DNA of 64,000 nt from Demequina oxidasica (lineage in GTDB: Bacteria; Actinomycetota; Actinomycetes; Actinomycetales; Demequinaceae): contig NZ_BBRE01000001.1 of assembly GCF_000975115.1 (NCBI RefSeq), forward strand, positions 1,021,322-1,085,321, given 5' to 3'. Positions 25,214 through 33,707 of this stretch are shown in pieces (position 1 is the stretch's first letter; every line of letters starts with the position of its first letter). Below the pieces are notes generated by a model that searched no databases, had not been told where the DNA came from, and saw only the letters and a list, made by a program, of their open reading frames with translations. The position numbers were made by a program, and so were the translations under genes.

Positions 25214-26439
25214 GATCACTTACTCTTGCCCGCTACCTCACCCGCCCTCATCTCAGGCGGTATCGAACGGCGCTCGCCATCACGGCAATCACTCTCGGTT
25301 TAGTCGCGTACGCGCTAGTAGCCATCGCCGACCAATCCGCGAACGCAGCAAACCGTGCAGACGGCCTCGCGTCTCCCGCGCTTAGAACAATCGAGATCGA
25401 GAGTTTCGGCGCAAACGATGACCCTCGTCCACTCACCATCTCAGAGGTCGAGTCCCTCTCGCACAAGGAGGGCGTCACCGGGTCCGCCGTATTCGACGTG
25501 GTTCAGGTGGCTCCGATATCCCCCAACCCCGAGGGTGTGTTCGACACGATTGTTGTTGGCGTGGCACCCCGATACCTCCCGATTCAACCTCCGCTTAAGT
25601 CGGGCAAGGAACCAGCCGGGCCGCAGGAAGTTGTGCTCCCCGTCGCTCTCGCGGAGAGTGCGGGGCTCGGGGTGGGAGACACGCTCACGGTGGAGCACAT
25701 TGTCGTGTCAGACTCGGGGGATCGAGAAGGAGTCGATCTAGAGTTGGCCGTCGTAGGGCTCTTTGACGACCAGGTCAAGGGTTTGGATGATGCCCTCACC
25801 ATCTACTCAACGACCGACACCGTAGTGGGGCTCCTTGCTGACGAATCGGGAAAGCCAGCCTCCTGGGTCGAGGAACGCCATGTATTTCCTCGCGCCTTCC
25901 TTACCGTCGAAGAACTCAAGGACGTGGATGGCACTGTTGGCGCATTGCGCACGGAAGGATTTGGTGCGACGAGCGTCACGACTTTGCTTGCTGGCGCTTC
26001 ACCTACGTTGCGATTCCTTGACGCACTCGCTCCAGTGGTGTGGGTGATTGCGGGGGCAATGACCGTCGCCCTTGCCTGGTCCATCGCAACCTCGATCATG
26101 ACTTCGCGTCGCCCTGAGGTAGGGGCCCTGCGCGCCATCGGGTGGCGCCGGGCTGAAGTGCGCTCCTCATTTGCAATGCAAATGGCAACGTTGGGGTTAA
26201 TGGTGGGAGTGACGGCCGCGGCGCTTTTCTTGGTACTCGCGGCTGTGCTTGCCGTACTCTCCGGGATTCAGGAAGGAGGTCTTCTCGCATGGGCGCCAGG
26301 CCCATCGGCCGCTTGGGCAATCTCCGCGCTATCCCTACCGCTGCTCGCCAGTGTGGCCTTCGCGCTAGCCTCCCTGCCTATCGTCGAACGCCTCGCGAGA
26401 ATGCCCGCAGACGCCGTCCTGCGGGACACACGCGAATAG
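25210..26439 (+). CDS. FtsX/MacB-like ABC permease
   Basis: A 409-aa permease: one TM helix near the N-terminus (TALAITAITLGLVAYALVAI, ~20-40), a large extracytoplasmic domain (~45-280), and three C-terminal helices (~285-400) with the FtsX cytosolic loop SRRPEVGALRAIGWRRAEV. The start is the TTG at 25210, overlapping the ATPase stop, with AGGTG 4 nt upstream; the longer open frame is antisense-like Arg-rich sequence. It pairs with the upstream ATPase as a type VII (mechanotransmission) ABC system. Confidence 0.88.
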   Translation: MRSLTLARYLTRPHLRRYRTALAITAITLGLVAYALVAIADQSANAANRADGLASPALRTIEIESFGANDDPRPLTISEVESLSHKEGVTGSAVFDVVQVAPISPNPEGVFDTIVVGVAPRYLPIQPPLKSGKEPAGPQEVVLPVALAESAGLGVGDTLTVEHIVVSDSGDREGVDLELAVVGLFDDQVKGLDDALTIYSTTDTVVGLLADESGKPASWVEERHVFPRAFLTVEELKDVDGTVGALRTEGFGATSVTTLLAGASPTLRFLDALAPVVWVIAGAMTVALAWSIATSIMTSRRPEVGALRAIGWRRAEVRSSFAMQMATLGLMVGVTAAALFLVLAAVLAVLSGIQEGGLLAWAPGPSAAWAISALSLPLLASVAFALASLPIVERLARMPADAVLRDTRE

Positions 26440-26591
26440 GGACTTTTCGCTACGGATCCCGGGTGTGGCGCGAGAGCTAAGGCACCTCGCTCGCGCCCTC
26501 CGCGCAGCGATTGCGCGGTGACGGTGTCGTAGGCTGGCACCGTCGCGCCTTCGCGTCCCCACCCGTAGTCAATCTTTTGGAGAGCGCCGCC

Positions 26592-27425
26592 GTGAGCGAC
26601 ACCACCCCAGACATTCGCCTGATCGCCGTCGACATGGACGGCACCTTCCTGGACGCCGACCACAACCTGCCCCACAATTTTGATGCGTTCCTGGACGCAC
26701 TGGGCGAGCGTGGCATTACTTTCTGCCCTGCGAGCGGACGCCAGTACTACTCGCTCTTTGAGCAGATGGGCGAGCGTGCCGGCGGTCTCGACTTCATTGC
26801 GGAGAACGGCGCCTACGTTCTGCAGGGCACCGAAGAGGTCAGTTCCACACTGATGAACGATGCGCTGGTCAAGCGCGTCGTGACCCGCCTAAGGGAGTAC
26901 TCATCAGGCGGCGGGGACATCGGCGTGGTGGTGTGCGGCAAGAAGTCCGCTTACGTCGAGCGCACCGATCAGGCGTTCCTCACAGAGACCTCGCGTTACT
27001 ACGCCAGCCTCGCGACCATCGACAACCTGCTCGACTGGCCCACTGACGGCATCCTGAAGATCGCGGTCTACGACTTCAACGGCTCCGAGCACGGCGTCGC
27101 GCCCGTGCTGGCGGAGTTCGAGGACGCGGGCGAGGGCCGAGTGGCCGTGTCCGGCAAGCACTGGGTGGACCTGATGGGGCTCACCACCAACAAGGGCGGG
27201 GCGCTACGCGCGCTCCAGGATGCCCTCGGCGTCACTGCGGCCCAGACTATGGCGTTCGGCGACTATCTCAACGACCTCGAACTCCTCGATGCCGCCGAGT
27301 GGTCCTACGCGATGGCGAACGCACACCCGCAAGTCAAGGAGCGAGCCCGCTTCTCAGCGCCGTCCAACACCGAGAACGGCGTGGTCACCACCGTGTCACG
27401 CGTCCTGGGGCTCGGCCTTCACTAG
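26592..27425 (+). CDS. Cof-type HAD hydrolase
   Basis: A 277-aa cytosolic phosphatase of the HAD superfamily (Cof/IIB). Motif I is DMDGTFLDADH (nucleophile Asp near residue 13), motif II is the Ser in CPASGRQY, and the C-terminal acidic motif is FGDYLNDLELLD. A Lys of motif III lies in LTTNKGGALRAL. The GTG start has a GGAGAG RBS. It probably dephosphorylates sugar phosphates or FMN-like molecules; the substrate is not predictable. A strong hairpin follows 128 nt downstream. Confidence 0.9.
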   Translation: MSDTTPDIRLIAVDMDGTFLDADHNLPHNFDAFLDALGERGITFCPASGRQYYSLFEQMGERAGGLDFIAENGAYVLQGTEEVSSTLMNDALVKRVVTRLREYSSGGGDIGVVVCGKKSAYVERTDQAFLTETSRYYASLATIDNLLDWPTDGILKIAVYDFNGSEHGVAPVLAEFEDAGEGRVAVSGKHWVDLMGLTTNKGGALRALQDALGVTAAQTMAFGDYLNDLELLDAAEWSYAMANAHPQVKERARFSAPSNTENGVVTTVSRVLGLGLH

Positions 27426-27553
27426 CCTTCGCGGGCCCCGACGCCAGGATTGTTTGGGCGTGTCCTGACCGGATTCGCTGTGGGCAGCAATTACCGTATT
27501 GCCAGCGGACGATGCGGGCTGAGACTCCCGTCTGCGTCGCCGCTGGCAAGGCG

Positions 27554-27586
27554 AAGGCCCCCCGAAGTAAGCGTTCGGGGGGCCTT
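27554..27586. terminator. Strong bidirectional-type hairpin
   Basis: AAGGCCCCCCGAA and TTCGGGGGGCCTT form a perfect 13-bp stem around a 7-nt loop (GTAAGCG). A flanking TGGCAAGG/CCTTGCCA pair allows an alternative fold. It is the likely transcription end for the HAD gene. Confidence 0.75.
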
Positions 27587-27994
27587 GCCATGACCTCAAG
27601 TTCTCGGGGGGACACGGCGTACCGCGTGCCTCCCGACGGCCGCGATTGACGATGCGGCGACACGTCTCTAAGGACGTGACCTCTCGGTCGACTCTCCGGG
27701 CCGCCAGTCCCTGCGCCGTCACGCACAGTTCTCAGTAGCGCCGAGTTGCAGTTGCAACCCGGGCCCCTTGACGTGGACTGTCGTTGTCCGAAGTGTCCGG
27801 AACTAGCCTCGACTGCGAACCCTGATCCTGAGGCCGGGCCTCCAGCTTCCTGGGGATCCGGCAGTGATACTTGGGCCATCTGAGCCGGTTTCCCGGTTCA
27901 ACTCGAGCGGTCTAAGCGCCTTCCGATGCCCCTATTCGTACTCGCCTGTGGCGCCTCGCGCAAGGTGAATGCGCCACTATTTTTCCTCCACCTT

Positions 27995-28072
27995 TTACCC
28001 ACACGGTTTTCCACACCTGGGGAGCGCGTGTCACTGGTTGTTCACAGTCCTGTGGATGAAATCTGTGGATAA
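27995..28072. other. Cluster of five DnaA-box-like 9-mers
   Basis: Three forward sequences (TTACCCACA 27995, TTTTCCACA 28007, TTGTTCACA 28038) and two inverse ones (complements of TCATCCACA at 28051 and of the exact consensus TTATCCACA at 28064) occur within 78 bp. No dnaA, dnaN or rpmH is nearby, so this is probably not oriC. A DnaA-titration or reactivation site (datA/DARS-like) is one possibility. Confidence 0.55.
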
Positions 28073-28100
28073 CCCGTGCGACCCGCGCAGGGAAACTCGG

Positions 28101-29969
28101 CTACTCGCCGCGCTGCCCGTCCTGGTCCGCGACCTGGGCCAGCATGGCGTTGTACTTCTTGAGCTCCGCGTCGTCGTCGCGGTCAGCCTGACGGTCCTTG
28201 CGCTTGCCTTCGCGGGCGTCTGCCGCCCGCCACGCGACCACCACCCCGATCGCCAGGAGCACAGTCGGTAACTCGCCGATTCCCCACGCGAGCTGGCCGC
28301 CGTACTGCTGGTCGGTAATCGCGTCGGGCCCCCATGCGCGGCCCATCAGACCAAACCACGTGGGCGCGAGCAGCACCTGCGAGGCCATGAGGGTCACACC
28401 AAAGAACGCGTGAAAGCCCATCGTGGCAAATAGCAGGACAATTCGCAGTGGATAACGCGGGCGCTTGGGTCCGGGATCGATGCCCACCAGCGCGTTGGCA
28501 AACAGGTATCCCACCAGCGTGAAGTGGAGCACCATCCACAGGTGACCGGCATGGTTGCGCAGCGCGAACTCGAACACCGGAGAGTAGTAGAACGCGATGA
28601 GTGACCCGGCGAAATTGATTGCAGCCACGATGGGGTTCGCGAAGAACTTCATGATGCGCGACTCGACGATGACCCGGATCCACTCGCGTGGTCCCCGTGA
28701 CCTGTCAGCCCGCGGCGGGAGCGCCCGCAGCGCAAGCGTCACCGGGGCGCCGAGCGCGAGGGGAATCGGCGCCGCCATGACGAGCATCATGTGCTGCACC
28801 ATGTGACCGCTGAAGGTCACCGCGCCGTAGATCGCGGGACCGCTCTGCGTGATCCAGATCATGGCGACGATCCCGAAGATGAACGAGAAGCTGCGGTACC
28901 AGGGCCAACTGTCGCCACGGCGATGCAGGCGGCGGGCCCAGATTAGGTAGACCACGCCGAGCGCAACAAGTACGTAAGCACTGATGATCTCGAATCGCCA
29001 CTGCGCGAACCAGGTGAGGAAGGTGGGGGCAGGCGGCAGGTCGTACCCGGTAAGGAAGTACGCGGGGGTGGGGGCGTCGATCGGCGTCAGGTCCGCTGGA
29101 GGGGCGGTGCCGGACAGCACGGCGGCAACCGTCACCACGCCCACGAGCGCCCATACGTCCACTGCCATGACCCTCCAAAAGCGGCGCTGGACGTGGTCGT
29201 TGCTCAACCGCGGCATTGTCCGCCTTCTGTGCCACGCCGCGAGCGCTACGACCACGGCCATCAGCGCGAGCTTCAGCAGCAGGATGCGACCGTAGTTGGA
29301 TGCGAACAGGTCCATCGGGTCGTTGAACCGGAGCCACGCGTTACCCACGCCGGACACCGTGACCAGAATCGCTGCCCACAACGCAATACGTGACATGCGA
29401 AAGACTGCGTCCTTGGTGGAGGCGCCGAGTTGGCGACGGCCAAGAACGACCGCAGTGATGACGCCGATCCAGACCGCGGATCCCGCAATGTGCAGGAACA
29501 TCGAACTCACGGCTAGGTGGTGGTCCACTGCACCCGCCGCGTGGCCGGTCTGCGCCTGCCAGCCGAGCGCCCACACCACGGGCACCAAAGCCCAGGCGGC
29601 TGCGGACGGTGTGCGTACGAATCCCACCACAATGGAGGCCACGATGGCCGCGAGCGCCATCTGCAGGAACGCCTTGCCGAGGTCGATGGTGGTCGAGAAG
29701 GACCACACCTCTTGAATGAACCCGGCGCCATACGAGGCGGTCTGTCCCGTGCCGGTACGCGGCACAATCTGGGCGTACGAGGCCACGAGATACGTGACCG
29801 CGCTCACGGCCCAGATCGCAGAGGCGACTCGCGCCACGAGCCCCATCCGATCCACGGCACGGTGGCCGCGCGGCAGTAGAGCCATGATCACGAGCAGGGC
29901 TCCCACGGTGACACCCAAAGAAATGTCCCGAATACCCGCCGATGCGAAGACGAGGGTACTGATCGACAT
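28101..29969 (-). CDS. CopD-CtaG fusion membrane protein
   Basis: A 622-aa integral membrane protein joining two copper-handling modules. The N-terminal ~310 residues form a CopD-like domain with about eight helices and conserved His residues (QTGHAAGAVDHHLA). The C-terminal ~270 residues are a CtaG/caa3-type assembly domain (SGHMVQHMMLVMAAPIPLALGAP, NHAGHLWMVLHFTLVGYLF). This fusion is common in actinobacteria and is thought to deliver copper for cytochrome c oxidase assembly. The ATG at 29969 opens directly into a hydrophobic helix; the RBS is weak. A soluble Lys/Asp-rich tail follows the last helix. Confidence 0.9.
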   Translation of the reverse strand: MSISTLVFASAGIRDISLGVTVGALLVIMALLPRGHRAVDRMGLVARVASAIWAVSAVTYLVASYAQIVPRTGTGQTASYGAGFIQEVWSFSTTIDLGKAFLQMALAAIVASIVVGFVRTPSAAAWALVPVVWALGWQAQTGHAAGAVDHHLAVSSMFLHIAGSAVWIGVITAVVLGRRQLGASTKDAVFRMSRIALWAAILVTVSGVGNAWLRFNDPMDLFASNYGRILLLKLALMAVVVALAAWHRRRTMPRLSNDHVQRRFWRVMAVDVWALVGVVTVAAVLSGTAPPADLTPIDAPTPAYFLTGYDLPPAPTFLTWFAQWRFEIISAYVLVALGVVYLIWARRLHRRGDSWPWYRSFSFIFGIVAMIWITQSGPAIYGAVTFSGHMVQHMMLVMAAPIPLALGAPVTLALRALPPRADRSRGPREWIRVIVESRIMKFFANPIVAAINFAGSLIAFYYSPVFEFALRNHAGHLWMVLHFTLVGYLFANALVGIDPGPKRPRYPLRIVLLFATMGFHAFFGVTLMASQVLLAPTWFGLMGRAWGPDAITDQQYGGQLAWGIGELPTVLLAIGVVVAWRAADAREGKRKDRQADRDDDAELKKYNAMLAQVADQDGQRGE

Positions 29970-30075
29970 GGGCTAAGCCTACGTCCGCGGAGGGGGCTTC
30001 CTGAGCAGTGCTTCCTCGCCCTGGGCTGGCGCCTCGCACCGGGTGGGAGTCGGCCCGGGTCGCTAGGTTGGAGGG

Positions 30076-31209
30076 ATGACTCTCGCCTCCAACCAGGTGC
30101 TCGCGGCTCGCATGCGCGCACTACTGCTCGACGGCATCGGCAAGGCCGCCGATGCCGCAACCGGGCCCGAGCGCACCGTCGCCGGGATAGTCGAATGGTT
30201 TGGTGCGATGCAGGCTCAAGACTTGGCGAGCGGGCTGTGGTCCTTTGGGATGCGGATTCCAGGAGCAACCGAGTCAGACATCACCGACGCACTCGAGCGC
30301 AAGGAGGCGCTACGGACGTGGCCCATGCGCGGCACGGTGCACTTTGTGCCGTCCCGCGACGCGAAGTGGATGGTGAAGTTGATGGGCGCGAAGCCGCTCG
30401 CGGGCGCGGCCAAGCGTCGCGAGTACCTAGGAATTACTGAGGACACAGTGGAGCGCGCCGTCGACACCCTGCGGGATGCGCTCGCCGGCGGCAAGCGGCT
30501 GACGCGGGCCGAGTGCATCCAGGCGCTGAACGAGGCTGGCATCTCTAGCGCTGGCCAGGCCGGCTACCACCTGCTCTGGTATGTGAGTCAGGTGGGGGTG
30601 ACCTGCATCGCGCCGCACGTGGGCAAGGAGCAGACCTTTGTGCTGCTGGACGAGTTTGTGCCGGATCCGCACACTCCGGAGCGCGACGAGGCGCTTGGCA
30701 TCGTGGCGTTGCGCTACGTGCGCAGCCACGGCCCGGTCACGGTCAGGGAAATGGCACGGTGGACTGGCATGGGAGTGCGAGACTGCCGCACGGCGGTGGC
30801 AGCGGCCGGTGACGCAATCGTGGAGGTGGAGACTGAGGACGGGCCGATGCTCGCCACCCCCGAGGCGCTTGACGCCCCCTGCTACACGGCGAAGGGGTTC
30901 CTCACCCCGCCCGGTTTCGACGAATACATGCTGGGCTATGGCGACCGCTCGGCCATGTTGGATCCCGAAGGGGCCCAGGAGGTCGTGCCCGGAAATAACG
31001 GTGTCTTCCGCGCGACGCTGGTGCGCGGCGGGCGGGTGGTGGGTACCTGGAAGCGGACAATGCGCGCCAAGTCCTGCGTGGTCGAAGCGGCCCCTCTTGG
31101 GACCGCTGAAGGAAAGGGGCTCACCAAGCAGGACCGGGCAAAGTTCGAGGGGGCCTTCGCGCCCTATGGGACTTTCGTCGGCATGCCCATCGAGGTCCGG
31201 TGGGTGTGA
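30076..31209 (+). CDS. Winged-helix DNA-binding domain protein (HTH_42/AlkZ-related)
   Basis: A 377-aa protein of the HTH_42 family, related to the AlkZ/YcaQ glycosylases that unhook DNA crosslinks. Visible family features are VEWFGAMQAQDLASGLWSFGMR, TWPMRGTVHFVPSRD (near residue 77), a central winged-helix part with TVREMARWTG, and a C-terminal LGYGDRSAML and PGNNGVFRATLVRGGRVVGTW. The catalytic QxQ of AlkZ corresponds to MQAQD here. Glycosylase activity is not certain. It converges on the E2 gene with an 8-nt gap. Confidence 0.82.
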   Translation: MTLASNQVLAARMRALLLDGIGKAADAATGPERTVAGIVEWFGAMQAQDLASGLWSFGMRIPGATESDITDALERKEALRTWPMRGTVHFVPSRDAKWMVKLMGAKPLAGAAKRREYLGITEDTVERAVDTLRDALAGGKRLTRAECIQALNEAGISSAGQAGYHLLWYVSQVGVTCIAPHVGKEQTFVLLDEFVPDPHTPERDEALGIVALRYVRSHGPVTVREMARWTGMGVRDCRTAVAAAGDAIVEVETEDGPMLATPEALDAPCYTAKGFLTPPGFDEYMLGYGDRSAMLDPEGAQEVVPGNNGVFRATLVRGGRVVGTWKRTMRAKSCVVEAAPLGTAEGKGLTKQDRAKFEGAFAPYGTFVGMPIEVRWV

Positions 31210-31216
31210 CCTCGTC

Positions 31217-32665
31217 CTAAGACCAGACGAGTCCCTGCGACGGGTCGTTCATCACTCGGCCCACGTCGTACAGCAGCCGCGCACCGAGTTCACCGTCCAC
31301 CAGGCGGTGGTCAAAACTAAGCGCGAGCTGCGTAACCCAGCGAATCTGAATCTCGCCGTCGTGGACCCATGGCTGTTGACGGACCGCGCCAAAGGCGAGG
31401 ATCGCGGCCTCGCCAGGATTCAGGATGGGAGTTCCGGTGTCGATGCCGAGCGCACCCACGTTGGTGATGGTGATGGTGCCGTCCGCCATCGCGGCTGGCT
31501 GCACGCGGCCAGCGCGTGCCTCCGCCGTGAGGTCCTGTAGTTCAACGGCGAGATCATGAAGCGACAGGCGGTGCGCGTCCTTGATGTTGGGCACCACCAG
31601 GCCTCGCGGAGTCGACGCCGCGATGCCGAGGTTCACATAGTGCTTGTAGACAATCTCCTGGGCGGCCTCGTCCCACGAGGCGTTGACCTCAGGGTGGCGG
31701 CGGACCGCGAGCAGCAAGGCCTTGACGACCAGCAACAGTGGGGTGACCCGCACGTCTTCAAAGTCTTTGTCCTTCTTAAGCTTCGCCACCAGATTCATGG
31801 TCTCGGTCACATCGACCGTGAGGAACTCGGTGACGTGGGGGGCGGTGAAGGCGGAGACAACCATTGCCTCTGCAGTGCGCTTGCGCACCGACTTCACCGG
31901 CACCCGAGTAGTGCGGCCGTTGGGAGACACCTTGCCGGACTCGAGCCACGGCTGGTCGTCACCCGGGTACGTCGCGAGCGACTTGGCGGAACGAGCCTTG
32001 GACTGCTGCTCGACGTCGCCGCGGGTCACGATGCCGCCGGGACCCGAGGGGGTGATGGTGGTGATGTCGATGCCGAGTTCGCGGGCGAGCTTGCGCACCG
32101 GAGGCTTGGCCTTCACGGGGTAATCACCCTCGCCCTCGCCGCCAATGGGTTCGAGGGAGCCCTCCTTGCGGGGGCGGCGGGTCGCGGAACCGGCCTTGAC
32201 GCCGTAGCCCACGAGCACCGCGCCGGACTCACCTTCCTGAGTCTCGGGCGCCGCCGCCTGGGCGGGGGCGGACTCAGCCACAGCATCGTCCGCCTGTCCC
32301 GTAGTGAGGGATGATTCGTCGCTTTCTCCTTCAGGAGCGGACTGTTCCGCCGATGCGGGGGCGCCCGGGTCGGCAGAGGTCGCGGAGGATTCGGTTGCCT
32401 GGGGCGCGGGCTCGCCGCTAGGGTCAACGTCGATCTCGACAATCGCCACGCCCACTTCGACCGTGTCGCCCTCGGAGGCGAGCAACTTGGTGACCACGCC
32501 ATCGAATGGGCAGGGGAGTTCCACGAGGGACTTCGCGGTCTCGATCTCGACGAGCGGCTGATTGATCTCGACGGTGTCTCCGACGGCGACGCGCCACGTG
32601 ACGATGTCGGCCTCGGTCAGGCCTTCGCCAGCATCGGGCATTTTGAATTGCTCAAAGGTAGGCAT
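31217..32665 (-). CDS. 2-oxoacid dehydrogenase E2 (dihydrolipoamide acyltransferase)
   Basis: Acyltransferase core of a branched-chain 2-oxoacid or pyruvate dehydrogenase complex, 482 aa. It has one lipoyl domain (2-78; lipoylated Lys in IETAKSLVE), an Ala/Glu-rich linker (80-165), a peripheral-subunit-binding domain (~178-215, VRKLARELGIDITTI) and a catalytic domain (~255-482) with the active-site LSFDHRLVDG. An AGGAG RBS precedes the ATG. It is the third gene of the E1alpha-E1beta-E2 operon, 10 nt after E1beta. No E3 gene is in the operon; a flavin disulfide reductase lies at 56338 but is of a different type. Confidence 0.9.
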   Translation of the reverse strand: MPTFEQFKMPDAGEGLTEADIVTWRVAVGDTVEINQPLVEIETAKSLVELPCPFDGVVTKLLASEGDTVEVGVAIVEIDVDPSGEPAPQATESSATSADPGAPASAEQSAPEGESDESSLTTGQADDAVAESAPAQAAAPETQEGESGAVLVGYGVKAGSATRRPRKEGSLEPIGGEGEGDYPVKAKPPVRKLARELGIDITTITPSGPGGIVTRGDVEQQSKARSAKSLATYPGDDQPWLESGKVSPNGRTTRVPVKSVRKRTAEAMVVSAFTAPHVTEFLTVDVTETMNLVAKLKKDKDFEDVRVTPLLLVVKALLLAVRRHPEVNASWDEAAQEIVYKHYVNLGIAASTPRGLVVPNIKDAHRLSLHDLAVELQDLTAEARAGRVQPAAMADGTITITNVGALGIDTGTPILNPGEAAILAFGAVRQQPWVHDGEIQIRWVTQLALSFDHRLVDGELGARLLYDVGRVMNDPSQGLVWS

Positions 32666-32675
32666 CCGTGTCTCC

Positions 32676-33707
32676 TTAGTGCTTCATCACGCGGTCAACA
32701 GCGTCGAGCACGCGGTCGAGGTTCGGCAGGTACTCGTGCTCGAACGTAGCCCCAGGGTAGGGGGTGTGGAAGCCTCCCACGCGGAGGACGGGGGCGTGGA
32801 GGTGGAAGAAAGCCTGCTCGGTGACACGCGCGGAGACCTCGGCGGCCACTCCAAAGGTGGTCACAGCCTCGTGAGTCACGACCACGCGACCGGTCTTCTT
32901 GGCGGACTTGACGACCGCGTCGGAGTCGAGCGGGGAGATCGAGCGCAGGTCGATGACCTCGACACTGGTGCCCGCCTGGGCGGCGAGCTCGGCAGACTGC
33001 AGCGCGAGCCGGACGGTGGGGCCATAAGCGACGAGTGTCACGTCAGTACCCTCGCGGGCCACCCGGGAACCGCTGATGCCAATGGTGGCCGCGGCATCGG
33101 ACAGCCGGGTTTCGACTGTCCCGGTGTTGACCTCACCCTTGTCCCAGTAGCGGGCCTTGGGTTCGAAGAACATGACGGGGTCCGGGGCGGCGATGGCCTG
33201 CTGGATGCCGTCGTAGGCGTCCTGCGGGGTGGCCGGGGAGAAGATGCGCAGGCCCGGAGTGTGCGCAAACAGCGCCTCGGGGCTCTCGCTGTGATGCTCG
33301 ATCGCGCCGATGCCGCCCGCGTATGGCACACGGATGACAAGGGGCAGCGTGATGTTGCCCTGCGAGCGGTAATGCATCTTGGCGAGCTGCGTGGTGATCT
33401 GGTTGTACGCGGGGAAGATGAAGCCCTCGAATTGGATTTCACACACCGAGCGGTAGCCGCGCATGCCGAGGCCGATGGCTGTGCCGACGATGCCCGACTC
33501 GGCCAGCGGGGTGTCGATGACGCGATCGTCGCCAAAGTCCTTGTGCAGACCGTCGGTCACGCGGAATACGCCTCCGAGCGCGCCTATGTCTTCGCCCATC
33601 AGCAGCACCTTGGGGTCGCGCTCCATTGCCGCGCGCAGGCCGGCGTTGATGGCGCCGGCCATGGTCATGGTGGTGGTGCCCGTTGCGTTGATTAATGCGT
33701 CGCTCAT
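32676..33707 (-). CDS. 2-oxoacid dehydrogenase E1 beta subunit
   Basis: A 343-aa transketolase-like subunit that forms the ThDP-dependent E1 with the upstream alpha subunit and decarboxylates a 2-oxoacid. Typical blocks are LLMGEDIGALGGVFRVT (~35), DTPLAESGIVGTAIGLGMRG (~64), VIRVPYAGGIGAIEHHSES (~124) and the C-terminal VEVIDLRSISPLD. Start and E1alpha stop overlap as TGATG, so translation is coupled. Substrate (branched-chain or pyruvate) is not resolved by sequence alone. Confidence 0.92.
   Translation of the reverse strand: MSDALINATGTTTMTMAGAINAGLRAAMERDPKVLLMGEDIGALGGVFRVTDGLHKDFGDDRVIDTPLAESGIVGTAIGLGMRGYRSVCEIQFEGFIFPAYNQITTQLAKMHYRSQGNITLPLVIRVPYAGGIGAIEHHSESPEALFAHTPGLRIFSPATPQDAYDGIQQAIAAPDPVMFFEPKARYWDKGEVNTGTVETRLSDAAATIGISGSRVAREGTDVTLVAYGPTVRLALQSAELAAQAGTSVEVIDLRSISPLDSDAVVKSAKKTGRVVVTHEAVTTFGVAAEVSARVTEQAFFHLHAPVLRVGGFHTPYPGATFEHEYLPNLDRVLDAVDRVMKH

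Larger units (their letters stand above)
27426..28100. other. 675-bp gene-free convergent gap
   Basis: No convincing gene is seen in this gap between two convergent genes; the ORFs present have Arg/Pro-rich, shadow-like composition. It holds a strong terminator hairpin at 27554-27586, a weaker GC-rich hairpin-like stretch near 27613-27640, and a DnaA-box cluster at 27995-28072 next to a short AT-rich run (27978-27986). No tRNA or known ncRNA was recognised. Confidence 0.6.

Noticed and set aside
27385-27879. Minus-strand ORF across the convergent gap
   Set aside because: It overlaps the terminator hairpin and the HAD gene end, has no RBS and has Gly/Arg/Ser-rich composition.
27995-28072. Chromosomal origin oriC
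   Set aside because: No dnaA, dnaN, recF or rpmH nearby; only the DnaA-box-like cluster is seen.
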